Assembly (NCBI GenBank): GCA_011525295.1
Contig: WTGV01000039.1
Span: 1 to 41,573, forward strand
DNA: 41,573 bases
Reading direction: 5' to 3'
From: Pseudomonadales bacterium
Lineage (GTDB): Bacteria; Pseudomonadota; Gammaproteobacteria; Pseudomonadales; Azotimanducaceae
Under the pieces are notes generated by a model. That model was not told the DNA's origin. It did not search any database and was given only the letters and a program-made list of their open reading frames with translations. Positions 25,728 through 34,410 of the stretch are shown here, piece by piece (the stretch's first letter is position 1; every line of letters starts with the position of its first letter). The position numbers and the translations under genes are program-made.

Positions 25728-28700
25728 ATGTTAAATATACACACACTCTGGATTCTTGCGGTCGCGGAAATGCGTTCCTGTCGTCGGATGATCCGATCCT
25801 GGGTTTTCGTCGCGCTAGCTTTTTTTGTGTGTATTTGGGGTTATTGGGACATGATTGATAGCGCTTCGTGGCCCCATCCGCCATCGGGTTTTGTGGATGA
25901 CGACATGACCGCACGGTATACGATCTCGACAATGATGAATGTATTCGTTGCGATTTTCGTAATTGGGATGGTGCTCTTAACGTTTGACATTCGAGCTCGC
26001 GATGTCCGGAGTCGCATGTTGGATGTCGTCGATTCAATACCCGCGTCAAACATCGAAATCCTGTTGGGAAGACTCGCTGGTATTTTCATCTTTTTCCTAA
26101 CATTCGGCTTAATCTTTCTCGTACTTGTAACTAGTTGTGAAATAGTTGCCGAGCACCTTGGAACACGTTTCCAACTAGGAATACGACCAATAACAGTCTT
26201 GTCACTGATTGTGTGGAACCTAGTTCCTAATTTGATTTTCTTTGGAGCGTTGGTCGTATGTCTGGTTACCTTAGTACGTTTTCGCTTATTAGTCGTGGCA
26301 ATCGCACTCGGCCTCCTCTACGGATTCAATTGGATAGAAGCCTATATTCCGGTTCGTTTTCAGGACAGCTTGTCACAGTTCGGAGGGAGTGCTCTCGTTC
26401 CTTCGGATCTCGCATCTGTATTTGTTTCCCCAGCAATTATCGGAAACAAGTTAGGCATTCTGTTAGTAGCGATTGCTCTGCTCCTATTTGCGGCAAGCAT
26501 GTTTCCGAGAACTGACGAACGACGAAGCATATCCACTGTATTGGGCATCGTAGCTACAGCTACTGCGGTTTTAATTTTTGTTGGATCAATCGTCACAATA
26601 CATGGTACCGAACGCCAGAAAGAAGCATGGGCCGAGAAACAACTACAGCTCGATCCCTCCTCGTTCCCTGACGTACAACATTTGGAAGGAACGATTGACC
26701 TCCGACCAGGTCGCAAGATCATTTTTGATATCAGGCTCACCATTCAAATATCGACGATGAATAACACTGATTCGGTAATACTGTCTCTGAATCCAGGCTA
26801 CGAAATTCAACAGCTTCACATTGACGGTCAAGAGACCACTAACTACGACTTTACCGATGGTATATTGAAGCTGCCGAACGATCTGCTCCCAGATTTGTCT
26901 CATGACATTCGGGTTCAGGCTACCGGAAAACTTGATGACCGTTTCGCTTATCTTGATCAAGAGCGAGACCTTCAGAAATTTCCTAATCGTAGTGTCCGGC
27001 AACTAGGATTACGAAACCACATATTTCATCGTGATTATGTTGCACTCATGCCAGGCGTAGTTTGGTATCCGATTTCCGGTTCTGTTGTCGATCGTGATGA
27101 GCCTGAAATCCTAAAAAGGGATCTGTTCACTACCGATCTGAAAATTACCGTCCCTCAAGACTGGCACGTCGCAACAGTGGGGAAGCGCGAAGTTGTTGAG
27201 GGTCAGCAACGAACAACGTACCAATTTAGAAGCGAAGCACCAGTCCCCGAATTAGCATTGCTCGCAAGCAAATTCGATCAAAGAGCTACAACCATTGAAG
27301 GTATCGAGTTTGAAATCTTGTTCAGCAATGAGCATCTACAAAACTTAGATGCCCTCTCACCGTTGACCGACTTCATCAACCAGTGGATCGTAGAACGCAT
27401 CAGTAACTCTCACGCAGCTTCTTTAAACTATCCCTACAGAGCATTCTACATCGTCGAAATTCCCAGTAACTTAAGAATTTATAGTGGCGGCTGGCGCATG
27501 GATACTGTGTTACAGCCACCGGGGATGATGCTTATTCGAGAATCGAATTTTCCGACGGAAAGATTTGAAGAGACCGTAGTACGAGAACAAAGTAAAGACT
27601 GGTACTCGAAGGATGAACAGGACGAAAGGGTGTTTAATGAATTGCTTAAGTACTTCAGAGATGATGGTCATGGTGGTAGCCCCTTTGTCGGCTTCTCCCG
27701 AAACTTTGTATCGCATCAAGTTTCCGCAACAGGTCGTGGTGCTACCGTGCTTCAGTATCTACTGGAGCAATTATCGAACCAATTGATTACGAAAACCGAC
27801 AGTTATTCGACCATAACCTTAAGGGAATTTCGTAAATCTCTACCTAGTGTTGACTTTAGTCAAACACCTGAGGACGATTTCAATAGTTGGGCTTTTCAGA
27901 CACACGCGCGTCTCGCGGCAGCACCGTCAACATGGAGAGTAATGAATCAAACCGAGTTGTTTGATCTCGATTTCAGCGCTAGTCCGATTCCTTCCTATCG
28001 AGCTCTGCTTGTGAAAGGCCGAGCCCTCGCAAGATCAATGATCAATTACTACGGAACGGAAAAGATCGGAACATTCTTAGACCAGCTCGTTAGCACGCAT
28101 TGGGGACAAAGTTTCACCGTCGCAGAATTTTTGGACGTAGCTTCCGATGTCGGTTTAGACTTTAACGAGTGGGTAATCTCCTGGCTCGAAGACACCGCGG
28201 TAGCTGGATACATTACGTCTACTCCCTCGGTGTCGAAAATAGAGGAACCGACGGAAGATAGTGCCAATTACCACACTAGTGTCATCCTGCACAACGCAGA
28301 ACCAATGGCTGGACTAGTCCGTATATTTTGGGAAGATCGTAAGGAACCTGAGGAAAATGAATTCCGACGCCGTTGGCCGAGAGGAGAGTATTTCGACTCT
28401 GGCTCACTATTCGTTGAGCGAAATCAGTCCAAACGGATTGCGATTTCGTCCGTTCATCCACTAGGTCGTATCTGGATAGAACCGTTCCTTTCACACAACC
28501 GAGCTGTGTTCGAAGTGCTCGTGCCTGGCATTGCTGACAACATTGTCACAGAAATTCCGGTAGTTCCACTCGCAATGGACGACGATTGGCGACCTCCAGT
28601 GACTAAGGTAATTGTTATCGACGATCTTGATCCAAATTTCAGTATTGTCAAACGAACTGACGAATCACAGGACTTTTCGGTATCTGAGACACTTGATCGA

Positions 28701-29249
28701 CCATTTGGTACAGTCCAAGAATATGACCAAGGACTTTTAGTGAGTTCCGTTATGCTGTTCGGTGTCTGGTCTCGGATGTATGATTCTTCGTACTACGGAT
28801 TGTATCGGCGTACTTCAGTACCGATCGTTAAAGGAGACCAAAACTCCGCAGCTCGATTTGTCGCCAATCTACCCTACTCCGGTAAATGGAATTTAGAGAT
28901 CTATATTCCCAAGGATGCCTTCAGCTCGCGATACTACGGAGGTTGGCAAGAATTTTTAGGTATCGTTTTCGATGACAATAGGTTCGTGAGCCGCACTGCC
29001 AATCCAGATGCACCGGAAGAACACTATCGATTGACGATTAAAGATGAAGACGCGGCACGTAACGAAAAATTCGACATCGCCAATGCTTCAGAAGGATGGA
29101 ACGACGTTGGATCTTTTGAACTCAGTTCTACAGACGTGGAAGTTCTTCTCAGTGCATGGGCAGGACACGAAGAAATTATGGTTTTTGCTGATGCCATTCG
29201 GTGGTCTCCAGTGTCCGAAACAGTAGAAAACCCAGAGTCTTCTCCATGA
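25728..29249 (+). CDS. Giant ABC-2-type permease C, paralogue of A and B
   Basis: Encodes 1173 residues with the same order of domains as A and B: a membrane domain with AEMRSCRR and FDIRARD, an M1-like region with YSGGWRM near 584 and LQPPGMML, RNFVSHQ near 657, and a golvesin-like end starting IDDLDPNF near 961 and finishing FADAIRW. HExxH is missing here too. The YSGG variant replaces the first Gly of the YGGG motif in A and B. It follows B by 27 bases, but unlike B the ATG has only a weak ribosome binding site (ACGGA), so it may be less expressed. An 81-base gap separates it from the ATPase gene. Confidence 0.82.
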   Translation: MLNIHTLWILAVAEMRSCRRMIRSWVFVALAFFVCIWGYWDMIDSASWPHPPSGFVDDDMTARYTISTMMNVFVAIFVIGMVLLTFDIRARDVRSRMLDVVDSIPASNIEILLGRLAGIFIFFLTFGLIFLVLVTSCEIVAEHLGTRFQLGIRPITVLSLIVWNLVPNLIFFGALVVCLVTLVRFRLLVVAIALGLLYGFNWIEAYIPVRFQDSLSQFGGSALVPSDLASVFVSPAIIGNKLGILLVAIALLLFAASMFPRTDERRSISTVLGIVATATAVLIFVGSIVTIHGTERQKEAWAEKQLQLDPSSFPDVQHLEGTIDLRPGRKIIFDIRLTIQISTMNNTDSVILSLNPGYEIQQLHIDGQETTNYDFTDGILKLPNDLLPDLSHDIRVQATGKLDDRFAYLDQERDLQKFPNRSVRQLGLRNHIFHRDYVALMPGVVWYPISGSVVDRDEPEILKRDLFTTDLKITVPQDWHVATVGKREVVEGQQRTTYQFRSEAPVPELALLASKFDQRATTIEGIEFEILFSNEHLQNLDALSPLTDFINQWIVERISNSHAASLNYPYRAFYIVEIPSNLRIYSGGWRMDTVLQPPGMMLIRESNFPTERFEETVVREQSKDWYSKDEQDERVFNELLKYFRDDGHGGSPFVGFSRNFVSHQVSATGRGATVLQYLLEQLSNQLITKTDSYSTITLREFRKSLPSVDFSQTPEDDFNSWAFQTHARLAAAPSTWRVMNQTELFDLDFSASPIPSYRALLVKGRALARSMINYYGTEKIGTFLDQLVSTHWGQSFTVAEFLDVASDVGLDFNEWVISWLEDTAVAGYITSTPSVSKIEEPTEDSANYHTSVILHNAEPMAGLVRIFWEDRKEPEENEFRRRWPRGEYFDSGSLFVERNQSKRIAISSVHPLGRIWIEPFLSHNRAVFEVLVPGIADNIVTEIPVVPLAMDDDWRPPVTKVIVIDDLDPNFSIVKRTDESQDFSVSETLDRPFGTVQEYDQGLLVSSVMLFGVWSRMYDSSYYGLYRRTSVPIVKGDQNSAARFVANLPYSGKWNLEIYIPKDAFSSRYYGGWQEFLGIVFDDNRFVSRTANPDAPEEHYRLTIKDEDAARNEKFDIANASEGWNDVGSFELSSTDVEVLLSAWAGHEEIMVFADAIRWSPVSETVENPESSP

Positions 29250-29330
29250 CGAAATATTCTTTTAGATGCCAGAAGAACACTGGCCTTCTCACTACAATTA
29301 TTTTTCAAACCATAAAAGGAGCTTAAACCA

Positions 29331-30326
29331 ATGACTGACGTGGCTCAGCCTCAATCTGAAAACGGTCCCACAATCGACATTGAAGGAGTAACACACTGCT
29401 ATAAGAAGAATCAACCGGTATTATCCGATATTAATCTATCACTCGGAGCTGGCTTCTTTGGCTTGCTAGGAGCAAACGGCGCTGGTAAGAGCACGTTGAT
29501 GCGCATCATTTGTACTTTGCTCAAACCAACCGAAGGTCATGCTAAAGTATGCGGATTTGATGTAATCAAAGAGTGTCATCAAGTTCGTCAAAGAATCGGA
29601 TACCTACCACAGGAATTTGGCGCGTGGAGATTACATCGCGTCGAAGAAGTGGTCGATACGTTAGCCGCACTTTCCGGTATGAATAACAAGAAAGAACGCC
29701 GGGCACGAGTTGCTGAAGTACTGGAAGAAGTCGGATTATCAGAAGTTGCGGACCGAAAGGTCAAAAAACTGTCAGGAGGTATGGTACGTCGTCTCGGAGT
29801 TGCTCAGGCCATGGTTCACAACCCACCAGTTCTCGTAGTGGACGAGCCCACCGTAGGTCTCGATCCCGAGGAGCGCATGCGTTTTCGCCAAGTTATGACC
29901 AATTTGGGTCGAGAACGCACGATTCTTTGTTCTACTCATATCGTCGCAGACTTGGGTAGCGGGTGTTCGGAAATTGCGATCATCGACGACGGTACTTTAG
30001 CGTTTCAAGGCACGCCGACCAAATTTCTCAACAACGCCGTCGGAAGCGTGTTTGAGATAAAGGTACCCACCGAAAGCGCATCTACCATTGAATCGAAACA
30101 CGAAATCGTATCGCGGACGTATGATGGTGCAAACGTAGTCTTTCGCGTAGTTGGGAAGAGTGCGGAAGAGTTTAGTACGGATGCTTCAAGCGTAGCAGAA
30201 CCTACATTGGAAGAAGCGTACTTGGCGTTTATGGCAAAACGCGGCAAACTCGAACAAGCAGATCAAACTGAGACAGTCGCCGAAGACCCCAAGAAAAAGA
30301 AACGAAGAAAAGCCAAGCAAGACTAA
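29331..30326 (+). CDS. ABC transporter ATPase shared by the four permeases
   Basis: Encodes 331 residues of an ABC-2-type nucleotide-binding subunit. Walker A is GANGAGKST (47-55), the Q-loop lies in YLPQEFG, the signature is LSGGM, and Walker B with its catalytic Glu is VLVVDEPTVGLDP. The switch His is in CSTHIV. About 90 residues follow the nucleotide-binding domain and end in a very basic KKKKRR tail, perhaps contacting membrane lipid or RNA. It is the only ATPase in the cluster, with three permease genes before it and one after. It has the strongest ribosome binding site of the cluster (AAAGGAG), fitting a need for more copies than each permease. Confidence 0.94.
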   Translation: MTDVAQPQSENGPTIDIEGVTHCYKKNQPVLSDINLSLGAGFFGLLGANGAGKSTLMRIICTLLKPTEGHAKVCGFDVIKECHQVRQRIGYLPQEFGAWRLHRVEEVVDTLAALSGMNNKKERRARVAEVLEEVGLSEVADRKVKKLSGGMVRRLGVAQAMVHNPPVLVVDEPTVGLDPEERMRFRQVMTNLGRERTILCSTHIVADLGSGCSEIAIIDDGTLAFQGTPTKFLNNAVGSVFEIKVPTESASTIESKHEIVSRTYDGANVVFRVVGKSAEEFSTDASSVAEPTLEEAYLAFMAKRGKLEQADQTETVAEDPKKKKRRKAKQD

Positions 30327-30365
30327 TCGTCAAGTAAACATTCTGCGCGTTCCTAGGTTTCCCTA

Positions 30366-33300
30366 ATGAACTTACAGACTCTTTGGTCAGTCGCACTTTG
30401 CGAAATGCGATCCTGCAGTCGTTTGGCTCGTACTTGGGTCGTATGCGTTGTAGCGTTTTTGTTTGCCGCTGGAGGGTACATTGGTGTGTGCGGGAACCAC
30501 ATGGTTGCTTCGACGGCTGGACCCTTAGCACAAATCCCCCGATTCATCGTCGGCGAAAGTGCGTCGCAATTCATTGGAATTTTTGTACTCGGAATCATTT
30601 TCTTAGCATTTGACATTCGTGCTCGCGACGTAAGGGACCGTATTTCTGGAATCATTGATGCTAAACCGGTCTCCAATCTTGAACTAGTTGTAGGAAGATT
30701 GTCCGGCATACTAGCATTGCTTTGCATTCCGTTGCTATTGTTCATTGTTCTGGTCCTGCTGCACGGAATCCTTGCAGATCTGTTTGGCTGGAGCTTTGGT
30801 GCTCCCATTGAAATCTGGAGCATTCTTTCATTCTTGGTTTGGGATGTAGTACCACAACTGTCGTGGTGGGGCGGACTGGTCATGCTGTTGGCTGTGGTGC
30901 TTCGCAACCGGTTACTGGTTGTTCTCACAGCTCTTGGACTCTTCGTCTTGAATATTTGGATTGTGATGCAACTGTCTTGGGCTCAGTTGGAAATTGCTGG
31001 AGCGGTCACCAGTCAAATCGTCTATCCCTCTGATGTCGCTCCCGTGTTTACGACCGCGACAATCACGATTCAACGTGTCGCATGGATGCTTCTTTCCATA
31101 GGTTTGCTCGTGAGTGCCGCAACATTCTTACCTCGACAAATGTCTCGAAGAGCAATCTTTGCTTGCGCTAGTTTGTGTGCGTTTGGAATTGGAGTCTTGC
31201 TGCTGACTGGTTTATTCTCGTCCCAATCACAAGAAGCAACACAGAAAACAGCCTGGTTACAAATTCATCAGAGTCAAGATACATCCTCTTTCCCAGATGT
31301 AAAAAGCCTCGCGGGAGACGTAATCATCAAACCCGGCAATCGTATTGATTTGAATCTGACGCTTACACTGGTACCTCCACAACAAAACACGACAGACCAG
31401 GTGACCTTTACTCTCAATCCAGACTACAAAATCAAAAAGGTCGCGATCAATACCAAAGAGATAGAAGACTATGCGTTTCACGATGATGGACTGCTAAAGA
31501 TACCTGCATACCACTTTGGGAACGACACCACGACTCTCCAGATTGAATGCGTCGGTAAACCTGATCCTGAGTTTGCTTATTTGGATGCCAAGATCGATCT
31601 GAGCGGCGCTAACGTGATGGACTTTAGTGTTGCGATGGCAAGGTTCCTAGGTAATCAGAGCTACGTCTTTAAGTCAGACTACGTTGCTTTGTTACCTGGA
31701 GTCTCCTGGTATCCTACAGCTGGAGTGGCTATAGGTCACGACGACCCACAAACCTACCCAAAAGATCATTTCTTGGTGGATTTGACTGTGACGGTTCCAA
31801 AGAAGTGGACAGTTGCTGGACCAGGCAAACGCGAACTTCAAACTAACAACGATGGCAAAAATACATTCCGGTTCAGACCAGAGAACCCTGTTGTAGACGT
31901 TGTGCTCGCTGCGTCGAAATTTGAACGTTTTGCGATGACCGTTAAGGATATAGAGTTCGAACTACTATACAGCGCTAAACATCGAAAGATTTTTGCTGCA
32001 ATGGAATCTCTCGTTCCAGAACTACAGGAATGGATAACTGACCGCCTAACGATCGTGGAGAAATATGGATTGACATATCCATACGAAACTCTCACTCTTG
32101 TGGAAGTACCATCACATTTAAGGGTGCTTGGCGGAGGTTGGAGTATGGAATCTACCTTATTCGGACCGGGTGTCGTCATGATCCGAGAGACTGGAATCCC
32201 TACGGCGCGGTTTGACGTGAAGCTTAAAGATCAGGAAGGAGAGGAGTCGTTTCGAGATTTACTTCGCTATGTCGACAACGACTATCAGAGTGGTAATCTA
32301 CTCAACGAGATCGCACGCAATTTCGTATCTTACCAAACTTCTGCGTTTGGTCAGAGCGCTACTGCACTGCAAATTTTTCTTGAAGACATAGCAGGAGATC
32401 TCATCGTAGAACGACTAACCTACTTTACAACGGATACTGCGCTAAATCCAATGGGAGTGACCCAAATTGCAGTAGCCAGCGAAGGTTCAAGTACTTCCGT
32501 CAGTATCGGAATCGGAAGTTCCGGTCCACAAACTCAAAACCGTGGTAGTGGTAGCATGATTTTGAGAAACAGTAACACCGGCAGCATTAGCACCCGAAGC
32601 AAGATCGAAGAGAACTCGTTGTCTGAACTCAATTTCCGAGACGAACCAATTGAGTCTTATCACGCGGTTCTGCTCAGGAATACCTATGCATTAGCCGCGT
32701 TGAAAGAATGGGTCGCCGAGGAAACATTGGGCAACATTCTTGGTGATTTACTGCAAACTTTTAGAGGCCAAAACTTTTCTTACGAAGAGTTTCGAAACAT
32801 CGCGATTAAGCATGAACCAAGATTTGACGAGATTACTCAAAACTTTATTACTTCCAACAAGCTTCCCGGATACCTTGTCTCAGATCCAATAATTGAGTTA
32901 TTGCCGACAGAAGACTCGGGGACCCCAATCTTCCAAACAGTCTTTGACCTTAGAAATGCAGAGTCGGTGTCAGGTGTCGTCACAGTTCATTGGGAGGAGG
33001 AACAAGCAATTGGTGGCGATGAGGACGACGTTTCTCGAAATAGTTTAAGTCCCGTAGTAGTTGAACCGACCAGTTCCTACAAATTCGCCATTCAGAGTGA
33101 CCAGAAACCGACTAAGCTTGTTGTTGAAGCACCGATGTCTTTGAATCGAGCACCGATCGAACTGACGATTCCTACTATAGATGACGCTGAACTACAAACT
33201 GGTAATTCCCGTCCCACTACAACGAGGACTCAATGGAACCCCAATAGACCGGACCAAATAGTCATCGACGATCTCGATCAAGGATTTTCTGTGTCTGGTA

Positions 33301-34001
33301 GACCTCAAGAGTGGCAAGCACCATGGTTTATACCAAATTTCTTGGTGGAAATGGGTAGAGCATTTATGGGGGACCTCGAACAAGTTGACCGAGGAATACC
33401 CATACACAATCAATGGAATCCTAGCGAGCGATGGACACGGTTCCAAGGTTCAGGTTTTGGTCGATATCGAAGTACGTTTACCCGAGTCCCAAGCGTAAAG
33501 GAAGATGATCCTGAAGCAAGTCAGTTTGGTGCTGAATTTGTTGTGGAGTTGCCGAATGGCGGAGAGTGGGCACTCGAATACAGCGTGCCTGGTCGAATGT
33601 TATTGGAGCGGATTGTTCAAGAACTTACCGGAGACAAGGAGGAAGTCGATATGAACAACGGAGAGCAATCAGAGGCGCCAGACAATTTGACTCTTAAATT
33701 AGTTGTTCAGTTTGACGACCAAGAAATTCCTGTTGAACTGGATCCTTTGATACTGAGGGAAGAGATCGATATTCGCGACTGGGAAGAACGTCTAAAAAAC
33801 AGAAATGTGACAGAGCGCTTAATTTCACGTTTTCTGCGCACCACTGAAGTCAGAGCTGAACCGTGTTACTGGGCCGCTCTAGGTACCTATAACATAAAAC
33901 AACCCCGTGTCACAGTCAAAGTTTCGAACAAGAGCTCTATTCGCCACACATTCGCGGACGCGATTCGATGGACAATTTTGGGAGATGGAAACTCAGAGTA
34001 A
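30366..34001 (+). CDS. Giant ABC-2-type permease D, diverged paralogue with Gly/Ser-rich insertion
   Basis: Encodes 1211 residues, a more distant member of the same family. CEMRSCSR and FDIRARD are conserved in the membrane domain. The middle motif is LGGGWSM near 586, but LQPPGMML has become LFGPGVVM. The HExxH position reads RNFVSYQ near 649, so even the last His of A-C is lost. A Ser/Gly/Asn-rich low-complexity stretch at about 706-750 is absent from A-C and looks like a flexible linker. The C-terminal domain begins IDDLDQGF near 964, has an acidic insertion of about 30 residues, and ends FADAIRW. It starts 39 bases after the ATPase with a weak ribosome binding site. It may be the constant partner for A-C. 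Confidence 0.8.
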   Translation: MNLQTLWSVALCEMRSCSRLARTWVVCVVAFLFAAGGYIGVCGNHMVASTAGPLAQIPRFIVGESASQFIGIFVLGIIFLAFDIRARDVRDRISGIIDAKPVSNLELVVGRLSGILALLCIPLLLFIVLVLLHGILADLFGWSFGAPIEIWSILSFLVWDVVPQLSWWGGLVMLLAVVLRNRLLVVLTALGLFVLNIWIVMQLSWAQLEIAGAVTSQIVYPSDVAPVFTTATITIQRVAWMLLSIGLLVSAATFLPRQMSRRAIFACASLCAFGIGVLLLTGLFSSQSQEATQKTAWLQIHQSQDTSSFPDVKSLAGDVIIKPGNRIDLNLTLTLVPPQQNTTDQVTFTLNPDYKIKKVAINTKEIEDYAFHDDGLLKIPAYHFGNDTTTLQIECVGKPDPEFAYLDAKIDLSGANVMDFSVAMARFLGNQSYVFKSDYVALLPGVSWYPTAGVAIGHDDPQTYPKDHFLVDLTVTVPKKWTVAGPGKRELQTNNDGKNTFRFRPENPVVDVVLAASKFERFAMTVKDIEFELLYSAKHRKIFAAMESLVPELQEWITDRLTIVEKYGLTYPYETLTLVEVPSHLRVLGGGWSMESTLFGPGVVMIRETGIPTARFDVKLKDQEGEESFRDLLRYVDNDYQSGNLLNEIARNFVSYQTSAFGQSATALQIFLEDIAGDLIVERLTYFTTDTALNPMGVTQIAVASEGSSTSVSIGIGSSGPQTQNRGSGSMILRNSNTGSISTRSKIEENSLSELNFRDEPIESYHAVLLRNTYALAALKEWVAEETLGNILGDLLQTFRGQNFSYEEFRNIAIKHEPRFDEITQNFITSNKLPGYLVSDPIIELLPTEDSGTPIFQTVFDLRNAESVSGVVTVHWEEEQAIGGDEDDVSRNSLSPVVVEPTSSYKFAIQSDQKPTKLVVEAPMSLNRAPIELTIPTIDDAELQTGNSRPTTTRTQWNPNRPDQIVIDDLDQGFSVSGRPQEWQAPWFIPNFLVEMGRAFMGDLEQVDRGIPIHNQWNPSERWTRFQGSGFGRYRSTFTRVPSVKEDDPEASQFGAEFVVELPNGGEWALEYSVPGRMLLERIVQELTGDKEEVDMNNGEQSEAPDNLTLKLVVQFDDQEIPVELDPLILREEIDIRDWEERLKNRNVTERLISRFLRTTEVRAEPCYWAALGTYNIKQPRVTVKVSNKSSIRHTFADAIRWTILGDGNSE

Positions 34002-34405
34002 TTAGTCTCATCTGAAATCTCCCTCACTTTCATATTCATTTTCTGTGAGCAATTCTTCTTTATTGACGGACAATAGGTCGTGTATTTCTAGTATGGGAAC
34101 GCTTTTTGCTTAATGAATAGTCTGAAGGTCGCGAGTACAAATTCTTCAAAACTTCTCAATGGCGTAAATTATGGAACGAATCGCACAATTTTCTCCTTGT
34201 ACAACTCGCTATTCTGACATCTTTACAGTGTGTAAAATTCTTGAAAATTTCAGATGTTCTATTGTGTGTTCTTGTCGTACGCAAGACAGCAATGGGAGCG
34301 AATCTGTCCATTCGTCGAGCGACTTCTCTTTCTGTCGAATTCGTTTCCTCGTGACTTCCTCAATGCGAACGGTATCTTAATGTTGACAAACTGTCTTTTT
34401 GCTCT
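34002..34405. other. 404-base intergenic region between the ABC cluster and the RND genes
   Basis: No convincing gene. A 69-codon frame at 34171-34380 is Ser/Cys-rich with no family resemblance, and I reject it. No clear terminator follows permease D; the best is a 5-bp CTCAC/GTGAG pairing near 34022-34050, followed by a T-rich stretch. A promoter-like TTGACA occurs at 34383-34388. Confidence 0.5.
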
Positions 34406-34410
34406 ATGAC
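34383..34410 (+). promoter_or_regulatory. Candidate sigma-70 promoter for the RND operon
   Basis: A perfect -35 TTGACA (34383-34388) and TATGAC (34405-34410) are 16 bases apart. The -10 overlaps the first possible ATG of the adaptor gene at 34406, so a transcript from it would begin near 34417. It would use a later ATG, at 34427 or 34454. Confidence 0.45.

Larger units (their letters stand above)
18723..34001 (+). repeat. Tandem paralogous gene array (permeases A, B, C and D)
   Basis: Four genes of about 3.5 kb share the same motifs at nearly the same residue positions (13-19, about 85-91, about 584, about 655, about 956 and the last ten residues). A-C are close and contiguous; D is set apart by the ATPase gene and is more diverged. 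The array explains about 15 kb of the window. It arises by duplication at the protein level; I see no long stretch of identical DNA, so it is old. Confidence 0.8.

Noticed and set aside
18723..34001. Idea that permeases A-D are active M1 aminopeptidases
   Set aside because: HExxH is absent in all four and no other metal-binding His/Glu arrangement of that family is visible.
34171..34380. 69-codon frame in the gap before the RND adaptor
   Set aside because: Ser/Cys-rich, no domain, no ribosome binding site; looks like intergenic translation.
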